The position numbers and the translations under genes are program-made. 35,325 nt of DNA from an uncultured Pelagibacteraceae bacterium (lineage in GTDB: Bacteria > Pseudomonadota > Alphaproteobacteria > Pelagibacterales > AG-422-B15): the NCBI GenBank assembly GCA_902622985.1, contig CACNSH010000004.1, positions 64,066 to 99,390 on the forward strand, written 5' to 3'. The notes beneath the pieces are model-generated. The model was not told the origin of the DNA. It saw only the letters and a program-made list of their open reading frames with translations, and ran no database searches. Below, one piece after another: positions 8,784 through 17,812 of this stretch (positions within the stretch are counted from its first letter, which is position 1; every line of letters starts with the position of its first letter).

Positions 8784-11228
8784 CTATACTAATATTTTTT
8801 CTCTGCCTGGATCATAAAAACAATTTATTGACCCCTCTGCAGAATATTTAGTTTCTGCAACTTCAATTTCAAATTTTTGATGACTCATCATTTCTTCAAT
8901 AGAGTAGCTGTCATTGTTTGAAATGTAACCCATGCCCAATGATTTGTCTAAATAGAAACCATACATACCTGAAGAAATTTCACCAACAATCTTACCGTCA
9001 AAATAGATTGGCTCATTGTGATAAATTAATAAGTCATTGTTAGATAATGCAAAATTTACTTTTCTTTTACTGAGACCAGATTTCTTCTTTTCTTCAAGTG
9101 CTGCCTGTCCTAAAAAAGGATTCTTTTTATTAAGATTTACACAAAATCCAACACCCGCTTCAAAAGGGTTTTCCTCAACTCCAATATCATGCCCCCAATG
9201 AAGATATCCTTTCTCCATTCTCAGTGAATTTAGTGCATGATAGCCTGCAAGTTTTACTGGGCTCTTTCCATTTTTTGCATAAACAACATCGAATACTTTT
9301 TCCAAATTATTATAAGGAATGTATATTTCAAAACCCAGCTCGCCTACATATGTTATTCTATGAAGCCTACATTCAGTGCCGCCAAGATTTATTTTCTTAG
9401 AAAATCCAAACGGTAATGTTTCATTTGAAATATCCTCATTACATATTCTTTGAAGGTGCTCCCTTGAGTTGGGTCCCATTATTGAAAGACAGCCATATTT
9501 TTTCGTAACGTCAATAATTTCTATATTTTTAAATTTTTTTGAATGAGATAATAACCAGTAATAGTCTTTATTATGTGCAGTTGGACCTGTAACAAACATA
9601 TATTCATTTTCACTTATTCTCGTAAAAGTAATGTCACCTTCTGTTCCAGCTTCGTCATTTAACATTTGTGTGTATATAATTCGCCCAACTGGTACATTCA
9701 TCTCACTTACACACATATAATTTAAAAAATTAACTATATCATCTCCTCGAATAATAAACTTAGAAAAAGATGTAAGTTCAAATAGGCCAATATCATTTCT
9801 TACAGCAATACATTCGCTCCTTACATTTTCAAACCAATTTTGTTTATGATACGAGTATTGATATTGAGGTCTTTGACCATTATTAGTAAACCAATTTGGC
9901 CTTTCCCATCCAGCCGCTTCTCCAAAGCAAGCTCCTTCTTTTTCAAGTTGGGCGTAAAGTGGTGATTTAATTTTGTTTCTAGAAGTTTCAAATTGATAGT
10001 AGGGCCAATGTACAGCGTACAAGAGCCCAAGCGTTTCAGAGCTTCTTTCTCTTAGATATTCATCATCATCTTGAAAATCTAATACTCTAGCGACATCTAC
10101 ATCCCACAAATCAATCTTACTTTTGTCATTTATGATCCAATCAGCCATAACTTTGCCAACTCCTCCAGCAGATTGTATTCCTATTGAATTGAAGCCAGTT
10201 GAAACAAATATATTTTCTTTGTAAGGAACTTTGCCTAAATAATACCTATCATCAGGTGTGAAGCTTTCAGGTCCATTAAAATATGTTTTAATGCCAAGCT
10301 CATTCAGTATTGGAAGCCTATCCATTGCTTCCATTAAAATAGGTCCGAAATGATCAAGATCGTTTGGCAAACTATCAAATTCGAAATCTTCAGGAATACC
10401 GTTCATGCCCCAAGGTTTTGCTTTTTTTTCAAAGGCGCCTATTAAAAGTTTTCCAGCGTCTTCCTTCACATAAATATAGGCATCTGGGTTTCTTAAGATG
10501 GGTAAATTTTTTGGTATATCTTCTGAATATTCAGTTACAGCGTAAAAATGTTCACATGCATGCAGAGGAATATTTACCCCGCACATTTTACCTACTTCCC
10601 TACTCCACATTCCAGCAGATATAACAATCTTATCACATGCAATATCACCTAGTTCTGTAATAACTTTTGTGACCTTGTCACCTTCTTGTTCGATTGAAAT
10701 GACTTTGTTATTTTCAATAATGTTTGCACCCATTCTTCTTGCTTCTTTTGCAAGGCACATTGTAATGTCTACCGGGTTAATTTGACCGTCCTGAGGCAAA
10801 AACCAAGCTCCTTTTACATGCTTTGTATCGAGAAGTGGGTATTTCTCTTTTACTTCATCAATTGAAATTTCATTTATTTCCAATCCATAACTTCGACCCA
10901 TTGACGCGCCTCTGCTCATTTCTTGATAACGTCCCTCATTTTCAGCAATAGAAACTGAACCATTTATCAAAAATCCAGCTGATAGATCTTCTTTCTGGTT
11001 AAGCTTATGATAAAGCTCCGTTGAATACTTGGCCATTTTTGTAAGATTTTTTGTTGCCCTTAATTGACCAACCAATCCAGCTGCATGCCAAGTTGTACCA
11101 CAAGTTAGACTCTTTCTCTCAACCAATGTGACCTGAACATTTCTCTCAGCAAGGTGGTATGCAATGCTTGTACCAGCAATGCCTCCTCCAATAATAACAA
11201 CCTCTGTGTGTGAAGGAAGCTTTGACAT
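8784..11228 (-). CDS. FAD-dependent dimethylglycine/sarcosine dehydrogenase-like protein with GcvT domain (N-methyl oxidase/demethylase)
   Basis: An 814-residue two-part enzyme. Residues 1-390 form a DAO-type flavoprotein with GGGIAGTSIAYHLAERNVQV at residues 14-33 and the TTWHAAGL motif, whose H48 aligns with the histidine that binds FAD covalently in DMGDH and sarcosine dehydrogenase. The C-terminal part (about 420-814) is a GcvT/aminomethyltransferase-type folate domain, with LRMEKGYLHWGHDI typical of the family. The family oxidises an N-methyl group and passes the carbon to tetrahydrofolate as methylene-THF. Likely substrates by homology are dimethylglycine or sarcosine. Its place between aminotransferase (8-base gap) and xsc (11-base gap) suggests an N-methylated taurine instead; that is inference. 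DmdA (DMSP demethylase) resembles only the second half and lacks the flavin domain. Confidence 0.85.
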   Translation of the reverse strand: MSKLPSHTEVVIIGGGIAGTSIAYHLAERNVQVTLVERKSLTCGTTWHAAGLVGQLRATKNLTKMAKYSTELYHKLNQKEDLSAGFLINGSVSIAENEGRYQEMSRGASMGRSYGLEINEISIDEVKEKYPLLDTKHVKGAWFLPQDGQINPVDITMCLAKEARRMGANIIENNKVISIEQEGDKVTKVITELGDIACDKIVISAGMWSREVGKMCGVNIPLHACEHFYAVTEYSEDIPKNLPILRNPDAYIYVKEDAGKLLIGAFEKKAKPWGMNGIPEDFEFDSLPNDLDHFGPILMEAMDRLPILNELGIKTYFNGPESFTPDDRYYLGKVPYKENIFVSTGFNSIGIQSAGGVGKVMADWIINDKSKIDLWDVDVARVLDFQDDDEYLRERSSETLGLLYAVHWPYYQFETSRNKIKSPLYAQLEKEGACFGEAAGWERPNWFTNNGQRPQYQYSYHKQNWFENVRSECIAVRNDIGLFELTSFSKFIIRGDDIVNFLNYMCVSEMNVPVGRIIYTQMLNDEAGTEGDITFTRISENEYMFVTGPTAHNKDYYWLLSHSKKFKNIEIIDVTKKYGCLSIMGPNSREHLQRICNEDISNETLPFGFSKKINLGGTECRLHRITYVGELGFEIYIPYNNLEKVFDVVYAKNGKSPVKLAGYHALNSLRMEKGYLHWGHDIGVEENPFEAGVGFCVNLNKKNPFLGQAALEEKKKSGLSKRKVNFALSNNDLLIYHNEPIYFDGKIVGEISSGMYGFYLDKSLGMGYISNNDSYSIEEMMSHQKFEIEVAETKYSAEGSINCFYDPGREKILV

Positions 11229-11236
11229 ACAAGATG

Positions 11237-12559
11237 CTAGTATTTTACTAAGACCTCTTTAATTCTTTGAAGCATTTCATCTATGTGTTTTTCTTCAGCA
11301 ATTAACGCAGGAGCAACTATACCAGCATCCCCAGTAAATTTTATGTGAACACCATTAGCAAACGTCTTCTTTTGAGCATCATATCCTCTCACGCCAGGGT
11401 TTTTATCAATCGCTAGATCAAAAGCAGCCATCATTCCATCAGCTCTTACATCTGTAACAATTGGTATATCCTGAAATGCATCAAACACAGCGTCTATGAA
11501 ATATGGTGACATCTTTTCTGCTCTCGCAAACACATCCTCTTTCTCATATACATCCAAAGTAGCAAGAGAAGCTGCTACACAAGCTGGATGACCTGAGTAA
11601 GTATATCCGTGAAAAAACTCTACTCCGTGCTCTGGTCCATTATCAACAATTGCATTGTAAATTTTATCTGAAACACCAACTGCCCCCATAGGCTGCGCTC
11701 CATTGGTAATAGCCTTTGCCATAGTAATCATATCAGGCTGTACATTGTATTTTACAGCCCCAAATGATTTTCCTGTTCTCCCAAAACCAGTTATTACTTC
11801 GTCAAAAACAAGAACAATTCCATATTTATCACAAATTTCTCTTAGCCTTTCTAAATATCCAATAGGTGGAACAATGGTTCCTGTTGAGCCAGCAATGGGT
11901 TCAACGAAACACCCAGCAATAGACTCGGGACCATACATTTCTACGAACCTCTGAAGGTCCTCAGCAAGATGAGCTCCATGTTGCGGCTGACCTTTTGTGT
12001 ATTTATTTTCTTCTAACCAAGTGTGTCTTAAATGAATAACTCCAGGCATTGTTGCAGTAAATATCTCACGGTTTTTAATCATGCCACTTAAAGAGGTTCC
12101 TCCGATATTTACACCATGGTACGCACGCTCTCTTGATACAAATCTTACACGTTGCGATTGGCCAATTGCGTGCTGATATGCCTGAATTATTTTAATTGCA
12201 GAGTCAATTGCAGTAGATCCACAAATTGTGAAGAATACATTGTTTAAATCACCCGGTAGAAGATTTGCTACTTTTTCAGCTAATGCAAAAGCAGGTAAAT
12301 GAGAAACTTGGAAGCTTGGAGAGTAATCTAATTTTAACAATTGCTGATGAACAGCTTCAGCTATTTCTTTTCTGCCATGTCCCAATGGAACACAAAATAG
12401 ACCGGATGAAGCATCTATTACCTGGTCACCTTTATGATTCCAGTAGTATACTCCCTCACCTCGATCTAATAATCTTGGATCCTTCTTAAAGTCTTTATTT
12501 GCAGTAAAAGGTAAAAAGTAGTTTTCCAAAGAATTAGTCGTAGGTGTAGTATTTGCCAT
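11237..12559 (-). CDS. Class III omega-amino-acid:pyruvate aminotransferase, probably taurine:pyruvate aminotransferase
   Basis: PLP enzyme of 440 residues. The PLP lysine is K282 in ITMAKAITNGAQPMGAV, with the ring-N aspartate D253 in VFDEVITGFGRTG. The overall sequence (LENYFLPFTANKDFKKDPRL, LDYSPSFQVSHLP, YHGVNIGGTSLSG) is that of the omega-amino-acid or beta-alanine:pyruvate aminotransferase group, whose members accept beta-alanine and often taurine or hypotaurine. As first gene of an operon ending in xsc and close to ald, taurine to sulfoacetaldehyde with alanine formation is the most economical role. Beta-alanine (to malonate semialdehyde) remains the main alternative. The ATG has AGAGGA a few bases upstream. 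Cytoplasmic; specificity not decidable from sequence alone. Confidence 0.88.
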   Translation of the reverse strand: MANTTPTTNSLENYFLPFTANKDFKKDPRLLDRGEGVYYWNHKGDQVIDASSGLFCVPLGHGRKEIAEAVHQQLLKLDYSPSFQVSHLPAFALAEKVANLLPGDLNNVFFTICGSTAIDSAIKIIQAYQHAIGQSQRVRFVSRERAYHGVNIGGTSLSGMIKNREIFTATMPGVIHLRHTWLEENKYTKGQPQHGAHLAEDLQRFVEMYGPESIAGCFVEPIAGSTGTIVPPIGYLERLREICDKYGIVLVFDEVITGFGRTGKSFGAVKYNVQPDMITMAKAITNGAQPMGAVGVSDKIYNAIVDNGPEHGVEFFHGYTYSGHPACVAASLATLDVYEKEDVFARAEKMSPYFIDAVFDAFQDIPIVTDVRADGMMAAFDLAIDKNPGVRGYDAQKKTFANGVHIKFTGDAGIVAPALIAEEKHIDEMLQRIKEVLVKY

Positions 12560-12592
12560 ATAGATCCTCTCAAATCAGTAAAAGTTATAAGT

Positions 12593-12598
12593 ATTATA
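12593..12598 (-). promoter_or_regulatory. Possible -10 box before the aminotransferase operon
   Basis: The minus strand reads TATAAT about 34 bases before the aminotransferase ATG, in the 49-base gap after the fadJ/B stop. The hexamer 17 bases upstream is TCAAGC, a poor -35 match, so this is only a candidate. It would give the taurine operon its own promoter apart from fadA-fadJ/B. Confidence 0.3.
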
Positions 12599-12608
12599 GT
12601 AGTCTTAT

Positions 12609-14801
12609 TTACGCTGCTTGACTAGAGCTACCGCTCTTGTGGAAACTCTCATTTTTAGCTGCCATATCACGAAGCATTTTACATGGAGTAAATCTTTCTC
12701 CATATTTTTGTGCAAGTTTATCAGCTTCAGCCACAAATTCTTTGACTCCAACCATATCTATGAAAGATAGTGGACCTCCAGTCCATGGCGCCATTCCCCA
12801 ACCGAGTATTGCCCCAATGTCCGCATCTCTAACATCCGTTAGCACGTTTTCTTCATAGCATTTAGCTGTTTCAAGTGCTTGAATATAGAGAAACCTTTTC
12901 TTTAATTCTTCAACATCAGGTTGATCGTCACTTTCTTTGCATAAGTTAGACAGTTCAGGCCATAGGTATTTTTTTCCATTTTCAGGATACTCGTAAAAGC
13001 CTTTATTGTTTTTCTTTCCAAACCTACGTTGCTTTTCAACCATTTCTTCCATAATTGAATACATTGGGGTTATTGGAAATTCTTTGCCTTCAGCTTCAAA
13101 GTCTTTTTTCGTTTGAGTTGTAACTTTCCAAGCTAAATCTAACGCTACAGCATCAGAAAGAGCCAGAGGAGCCATTGGCATGCCTGTCATTTTACCAGCA
13201 TTTTCAATTAAAGCAGGTTTTATACCCTCTGCTAACATTGCAACACCCTCACCGGTATATGTACCAAATACACGACTAGTATAAAAACCTCGACTATCAT
13301 TTACAACGATTGGGGTCTTTCTAATTTTTTGAACGTAATCCATTGTTTTTGCCAATGTTTCTTGAGAAGTTTCTTTTCCCATGATGATCTCAACTAAAGG
13401 CATTCTCTCTACTGGTGAAAAATAATGAATACCTATGAAGTTTGCAGGACGGCTTGAATTTTCAGCTAAACCTGTAATTGGCAAAGTAGATGTATTGGAA
13501 CCAAATACAGCAGTTTCTGATATTTGCGCTTCTGCTTTAGCGGTTACATCTGCTTTTATATCCCTATTTTCAAATACTGCCTCTACAATAAGATCTGCGC
13601 CCTTTAGAAGAGAGTAATCAGTTGTAGGTGTAATGAGACTTAATAGCTTTTCTTTTTTTTCTTCAGTAGTTTTTTTCTTGCTTAATTGTTTATCTAAAAT
13701 CTTTGTGGAATATTCTTTTCCTTTTTCTGCTGCAGCTTGATCCATATCAATTAATACAACTTCAATTCCTGCTTTAGCAGTAACATAGGCAATTCCTGCA
13801 CCCATTAAGCCTGCACCAAGAATCCCAATTTTTTTAACATCGTATTTATCGAAATCTTTTGGTCTTCTAGCTCCCTTACTTAAAGCTTGCATATTTACAA
13901 ATAGGCTTCGAACCATATTTTGAGATCTAGGATCCATTACAACTTTTGTAAAATAACGTGCTTCAATTCTCAGCGCCGCATCAATCGGTACCTGAACACC
14001 TTCATAAACAGCAGAAAGGATTGCAGTTTGTGCAGGATAGTTATTATAAGAATTTTTTCTCAATGAAGATGATGCTGCGGCCCAAATCATTGCACCTTTT
14101 GGAGTATAAGGAAGGCCTCCCGGAAACCTAAAACCTTTTTCGTCCCATGGTTGAACTGATTTTCCGCCATCCACAATATATTTTTTTGCGGCATTTATTA
14201 AGTTATCTGCATCTGTGACTTCGTTAATAAGGCCAGCACTTAGAGCTTTTTTGGGAGTAAATGGAGTACCTGCTAGTAGAAAACCCATTATCTCTTGCGT
14301 TACACCGGCAAGTCTTGGAACTCTTTGCGTTCCACCTGCACCAGGTATCAAACCAACTTTTGCTTCAGGTTGTCCGATCTGAATTTTATCATTATCTATC
14401 GCTACACGATAGTGACAGGCAAGACATATTTCAAACCCGCCACCTAAAGCATGACCGTTTATCGCAGCTACAAATGGCTTGCCAGATGTTTCCATACTTC
14501 TGAACAATAGCTGCATGTCCATGTTGCCATTATAAATTTTTTCCGCAGCTTTAACTTTATCTTCTTGAACGCTATCAAAACCAAAAACTTCAGATGAAGT
14601 TAAATCTGCGCCAGCTATGAATGCATCTTTTGCACTTCTGAGAACAATACCCTTAACTGACTCATCTGAGATTAATTTCTCAATAATTGATCTATATTCA
14701 CCAAGAGATTGAAAATTTAAAACGTTCATTGAACGATTTTCCAAATCCCACGTTACAACGGCAACACCGTCGCTATCTATTTCATAAGTTACATCAGCCA
14801 T
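12609..14801 (-). CDS. Trifunctional-type fatty acid oxidation protein: enoyl-CoA hydratase / 3-hydroxyacyl-CoA dehydrogenase (FadJ/FadB family)
   Basis: A 730-residue bifunctional beta-oxidation enzyme. The N-terminal crotonase domain (about 1-200) has the oxyanion stretch AFIAGADLTSSE, GHALGGGFEICLACHYRVA and GQPEAKVGLIPGAGGTQR with the catalytic glutamate. The 3-hydroxyacyl-CoA dehydrogenase part has the NAD motif GILGAGLMGAGIAYVTAKAG near residue 328, then FIGIHYFSPVERMPLVEII with the catalytic histidine, and a duplicated C-terminal helical domain. It converts enoyl-CoA to 3-ketoacyl-CoA. It follows fadA by 26 bases, and AGGAC precedes its ATG, so the two form one operon in A-B order, the reverse of E. 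coli fadBA. FadB and FadJ cannot be told apart confidently; the length is nearer to both than to plant MFP. Confidence 0.92.
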   Translation of the reverse strand: MADVTYEIDSDGVAVVTWDLENRSMNVLNFQSLGEYRSIIEKLISDESVKGIVLRSAKDAFIAGADLTSSEVFGFDSVQEDKVKAAEKIYNGNMDMQLLFRSMETSGKPFVAAINGHALGGGFEICLACHYRVAIDNDKIQIGQPEAKVGLIPGAGGTQRVPRLAGVTQEIMGFLLAGTPFTPKKALSAGLINEVTDADNLINAAKKYIVDGGKSVQPWDEKGFRFPGGLPYTPKGAMIWAAASSSLRKNSYNNYPAQTAILSAVYEGVQVPIDAALRIEARYFTKVVMDPRSQNMVRSLFVNMQALSKGARRPKDFDKYDVKKIGILGAGLMGAGIAYVTAKAGIEVVLIDMDQAAAEKGKEYSTKILDKQLSKKKTTEEKKEKLLSLITPTTDYSLLKGADLIVEAVFENRDIKADVTAKAEAQISETAVFGSNTSTLPITGLAENSSRPANFIGIHYFSPVERMPLVEIIMGKETSQETLAKTMDYVQKIRKTPIVVNDSRGFYTSRVFGTYTGEGVAMLAEGIKPALIENAGKMTGMPMAPLALSDAVALDLAWKVTTQTKKDFEAEGKEFPITPMYSIMEEMVEKQRRFGKKNNKGFYEYPENGKKYLWPELSNLCKESDDQPDVEELKKRFLYIQALETAKCYEENVLTDVRDADIGAILGWGMAPWTGGPLSFIDMVGVKEFVAEADKLAQKYGERFTPCKMLRDMAAKNESFHKSGSSSQAA

Positions 14802-14827
14802 GATAATTGTCCTAAAATTTTAAGTTA

Positions 14828-16036
14828 TTAAACGCGCTCGATTACGGTTGCAGTTCCCATACCGCCGCCAACACAAAGTGTGGCAAGAGCAGTAGACTTA
14901 TTGCTTCTCTCTAGCTCATCAAGTACAGTTCCTAAAATCATAGCCCCAGTTGCACCTAATGGGTGCCCCATAGCAATTGCGCCCCCATTCACGTTAATGT
15001 CTGAGTGGTCAATCCCCATATGTTCCATATATCTTAGCACAACAACTGCAAATGCTTCGTTAAGCTCCCACAAGTCAATGTCACTTTTGCTCATGCCTAA
15101 GTTTTTTAATAGTTTATCAGAAACATAACCAGGACCAGTAAGCATGATGCTTGGCTCAGAACCTGTTGAAGCAAAACCTTTGATCTTAGCACGAGCCTTC
15201 AAACCATATTTGTCACCCATCTCTTTATTTCCAAGCAGTATTCCAGCTGCTCCGTCAACTATTCCTGACGAATTGCCGGCAGTGTGAACATGATTAACAG
15301 CTTCAACTTCAGGGTATCGTTGTTGAATAGTAGCATCAAAACCTGCCATTTCACCCATCATTGCAAAAGATGGATCTAAAGAACCAAGTGATTGCATTGT
15401 AGCATCAGGTCTCATATGTTCATCATGATCGAGCACTGTCAAGCCATTGATATCTTTCACGGGTGCTATTGATTTTGAAAATCTTTTTTCATCCCAAGCT
15501 TTTTTTGCCCTCTTCTGACTTTCAACAGCATAACTATCTACATCATCTCTTGAGAAACCATATTTAGTAGCAATTAAATCTGCACTAATACCTTGTGGTA
15601 CAAAGTAATTTTTTATTGCAACTGAAGGGTCAGCAACCATTGCGCCACCATCAGAGCCCATAGGAACTCTAGACATTGACTCAACACCGCCGCCGATGGA
15701 CATTTGTGACTGTCCAGACATTACTTGTGCAGCTGCCATATTAGTAGCTTCTAAACCAGATGCACAAAATCTATTGATCTGAACACCTGAAACTGATTGA
15801 TCATAGTCGGCATTTAACACCGCTGTTCTTGCAATACAGGCACCTTGTTCACCAACTGGCGCAACACACCCGAGTACAACATCATCAACATCTGCTGTAT
15901 CAATTTTTGTTCTATCTTTAATATTATTTAAAACTTGAGTTGCAAGTTCCAGTGCAGTTACTTCATGAAGGGTACCATTTTTTTTACCCTTACCACGAGG
16001 GGTTCTTACAGTGTCGTAAATATAGCAATCAGTCAT
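14828..16036 (-). CDS. fadA: Acetyl-CoA C-acyltransferase (3-ketoacyl-CoA thiolase, FadA family)
   Basis: Thiolase of 402 residues that cleaves 3-ketoacyl-CoA with CoA to acetyl-CoA and a shortened acyl-CoA. The nucleophile C91 is in INRFCASGLEA, the catalytic H358 is in GGAIAMGHPLGATGA, and the acid/base C388 is in LCVGGGMG. The N-terminus YIYDTVRTPRGKGKKNGTLH is typical of the beta-oxidation rather than the biosynthetic branch. It is the first gene of the fadA-fadJ/B operon, preceded by 138 non-coding bases that hold an inverted repeat. Biosynthetic acetoacetyl-CoA thiolase is an alternative, but linkage to the hydratase/dehydrogenase favours beta-oxidation. Confidence 0.92.
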   Translation of the reverse strand: MTDCYIYDTVRTPRGKGKKNGTLHEVTALELATQVLNNIKDRTKIDTADVDDVVLGCVAPVGEQGACIARTAVLNADYDQSVSGVQINRFCASGLEATNMAAAQVMSGQSQMSIGGGVESMSRVPMGSDGGAMVADPSVAIKNYFVPQGISADLIATKYGFSRDDVDSYAVESQKRAKKAWDEKRFSKSIAPVKDINGLTVLDHDEHMRPDATMQSLGSLDPSFAMMGEMAGFDATIQQRYPEVEAVNHVHTAGNSSGIVDGAAGILLGNKEMGDKYGLKARAKIKGFASTGSEPSIMLTGPGYVSDKLLKNLGMSKSDIDLWELNEAFAVVVLRYMEHMGIDHSDINVNGGAIAMGHPLGATGAMILGTVLDELERSNKSTALATLCVGGGMGTATVIERV

Positions 16037-16066
16037 TTAAAAGCTCCAATTATTAATAAGATTGAA

Positions 16067-16086
16067 GATTATAATAATTCATAATC
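16067..16086. repeat. Inverted repeat upstream of fadA, possible operator
   Basis: GATTAT (16067-16072) and ATAATC (16081-16086) flank an 8-base spacer, 31-50 bases before the fadA start. Position and size would suit a repressor site in the fadA promoter. The arms are only six bases in AT-rich sequence, so chance is a real possibility. The rest of the 16037-16174 gap shows nothing else I can support. Confidence 0.25.
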
Positions 16087-16174
16087 ATCTAACAATACTA
16101 AATATGAGCTTGTTTAGTAATTTCTAAGAAAAATAGTATATAAAAATCAATAATTTAAAGAGCAAATACAGAAC

Positions 16175-16930
16175 TCAGATGTCCATTTCCATAAAACTTG
16201 CCGAGTCTGGTGAGCCATTGGCAAATTTGTAGACAGGCTTTGCCGATCCCATCTTGGGTTGAAAACTTGGTAGAGCGATGAGTGTTGAAGATACAGTTTG
16301 AAAACCCATATCTGTTTTCACACACATTGCTGATAAAGGGTCATTGTTATCAGAATATGTACTGCCTAATAACATTTCCCAGTCCTGCCATTCATCTCTG
16401 CCTGGTTTTGGATCAACCGATAAAGCAAATTTTGATAAATAAGTTTTTATACGCTTAGAATTTAAATCATTTCGATCATAAGCTGTTATAATTGATAAGC
16501 CATCAGGTATATTGAAATATTCAATTACAGAATTTTTTTCATCTGACTTGATCCAGTATGCATTTAAATTATCCGCTATGAACATATTAAAACCTCTATA
16601 TGAGTCTTTTTCGATTTCAATTATTGCATTTAATGCTTCAGATGCATCTGCATGATCTAGTGCATCAAGAACCAATTCACCTCTACTTCTTTTATTATCC
16701 ATAGGTCCAAGGCTGTTCATTCTATTCATAATTGCAGCAACGACACCAAAGTCATTAATTCCTATCCAGGTGCCGCCCGCCGTCTTGTCCTTGCCTGCGA
16801 AAATATGTGGTCTGTCGTCCCAATGACGACCAGGTGGTAAAGCGTCTCGATTAATCATTTCATCTCGATTGGCACCAATTATAATGGGCCACTCAGAGTC
16901 ACTTTGTTTTAAAATTACTATCGAACACAT
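16175..16930 (-). CDS. NRDE-family (TANGO2-like) protein
   Basis: A 251-residue protein of the NRDE/TANGO2 family. The naming tetrapeptide N21-R22-D23-E24 is in IIIGANRDEMINRDALPP, and residue 2 is cysteine (MCSIVIL), as in N-terminal-nucleophile hydrolase folds. FAGKDKTAGGTWIGINDFGVVAAIMNR is the conserved second block. The biochemical role in bacteria is unsettled; animal TANGO2 has been tied to lipid, acyl-CoA or haem handling, and NRDE members are often annotated only by domain. It starts at 16930, only 36 bases from the opposed patatin start, so the two share a very compact divergent promoter. The neighbouring fatty-acid oxidation and lipase genes fit a lipid-linked role, by inference. 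Confidence 0.85.
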   Translation of the reverse strand: MCSIVILKQSDSEWPIIIGANRDEMINRDALPPGRHWDDRPHIFAGKDKTAGGTWIGINDFGVVAAIMNRMNSLGPMDNKRSRGELVLDALDHADASEALNAIIEIEKDSYRGFNMFIADNLNAYWIKSDEKNSVIEYFNIPDGLSIITAYDRNDLNSKRIKTYLSKFALSVDPKPGRDEWQDWEMLLGSTYSDNNDPLSAMCVKTDMGFQTVSSTLIALPSFQPKMGSAKPVYKFANGSPDSASFMEMDI

Positions 16931-16966
16931 TTGATTTCTTATATATCCTTACTAATTTATTGTATC

Positions 16967-17812
16967 ATGGAAAATAAAAAAACAGCTCTAATTGTTGAAG
17001 GTGGCGGACAAAGAGGTGTATTTTCTTTCGGAATCACCGATACATTTATAAAGAGGGACTACGATCCATTCGATATTTATATTGGAGTATCAAATGGTGT
17101 AGCAGTTCTTTGCTGGTACCTCATTAGAGAAACTGACAATAATTTAGAAAAGATGCTTTATGCTGCGCGAGGAGATTACTTAGATTATAAAAATATCTTC
17201 ACAGGTGGGGACATAATCAAATTTCATAAAATGTACGAAGACGGCGAGAAAATGTTTAAGCCAAATATGGAAAAAATTAGAAAAACTGTTGAAGGCAAAA
17301 AATACATTGCGGTTGTGACTGATGCTCTTAGCGCTCAAGCTGAATATCATGAATTTGGGGACGATGAATGGATGCCTAAAATGATAGCATCTGGAACCTT
17401 GCCTGTACTAGTAAGAACACCCAGCATGATAGACGGACGTCGTAAATTTGATGGCGGCGTAGCTGATCCTCTGCCTGTCAGAAAGGCTTATGAGCTCGGC
17501 GCCAAACGCATCATAGTTATTAGAACTTATGAAGAAAAATTTAAGAGAAAACTAAAACTTGAAAATTATATTGGAGCATTTTTTTCTAAAGAATATCCTG
17601 AACTTAGAAAAGCTCTGCTTAAGCATGACAAAACTTACAACACTGCTTTAGATTTCATACATAACCCTCCTTCAGATTGTGAAGTAATCCAATTATGTCC
17701 ACCAACAAGACTTAAATCAAAAAGAGACTCTAAAAATGTTGATATTTTGAAAGCTGATTACAACTTAGGGCAACGTGTTGCTGAAAACTATCTCAGTAAT
17801 TTAGAGAACTGA
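16967..17812 (+). CDS. Patatin-like phospholipase, YjjU type
   Basis: Ser-Asp lipid acyl hydrolase of 281 residues. With the start at ATG 16967 the oxyanion loop GGGQRG is residues 12-17, the nucleophile S42 is in GVSNG, and D162 is in the DGG box (FDGGVADPLP). Features shared with E. coli YjjU include LIVEGGGQRG, a HDKTYNTALDFI-like segment and a C-terminal ADYNLGQRVAENYL. The frame is open back to a TTG at 16931, but that start would touch the opposed gene and add twelve residues not seen in the family, so I prefer ATG. No clear Shine-Dalgarno sequence; possibly leaderless. It overlaps the downstream convergent esterase by 12 bases. Cytoplasmic or membrane-associated; no signal peptide. Substrate unknown. 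Confidence 0.85.
   Translation: MENKKTALIVEGGGQRGVFSFGITDTFIKRDYDPFDIYIGVSNGVAVLCWYLIRETDNNLEKMLYAARGDYLDYKNIFTGGDIIKFHKMYEDGEKMFKPNMEKIRKTVEGKKYIAVVTDALSAQAEYHEFGDDEWMPKMIASGTLPVLVRTPSMIDGRRKFDGGVADPLPVRKAYELGAKRIIVIRTYEEKFKRKLKLENYIGAFFSKEYPELRKALLKHDKTYNTALDFIHNPPSDCEVIQLCPPTRLKSKRDSKNVDILKADYNLGQRVAENYLSNLEN

Noticed and set aside
8784-11228. DMSP demethylase DmdA
   Set aside because: DmdA is a GcvT-type protein of about 365 residues without a flavin domain; this gene has a full FAD domain with the covalent-flavin histidine motif.
16931-16966. TTG start 12 codons upstream for the patatin gene
   Set aside because: It begins exactly where the opposed NRDE gene begins, adds a hydrophobic stretch not typical of YjjU-type patatins, and a good ATG lies just before the conserved LIVEGGGQRG block.
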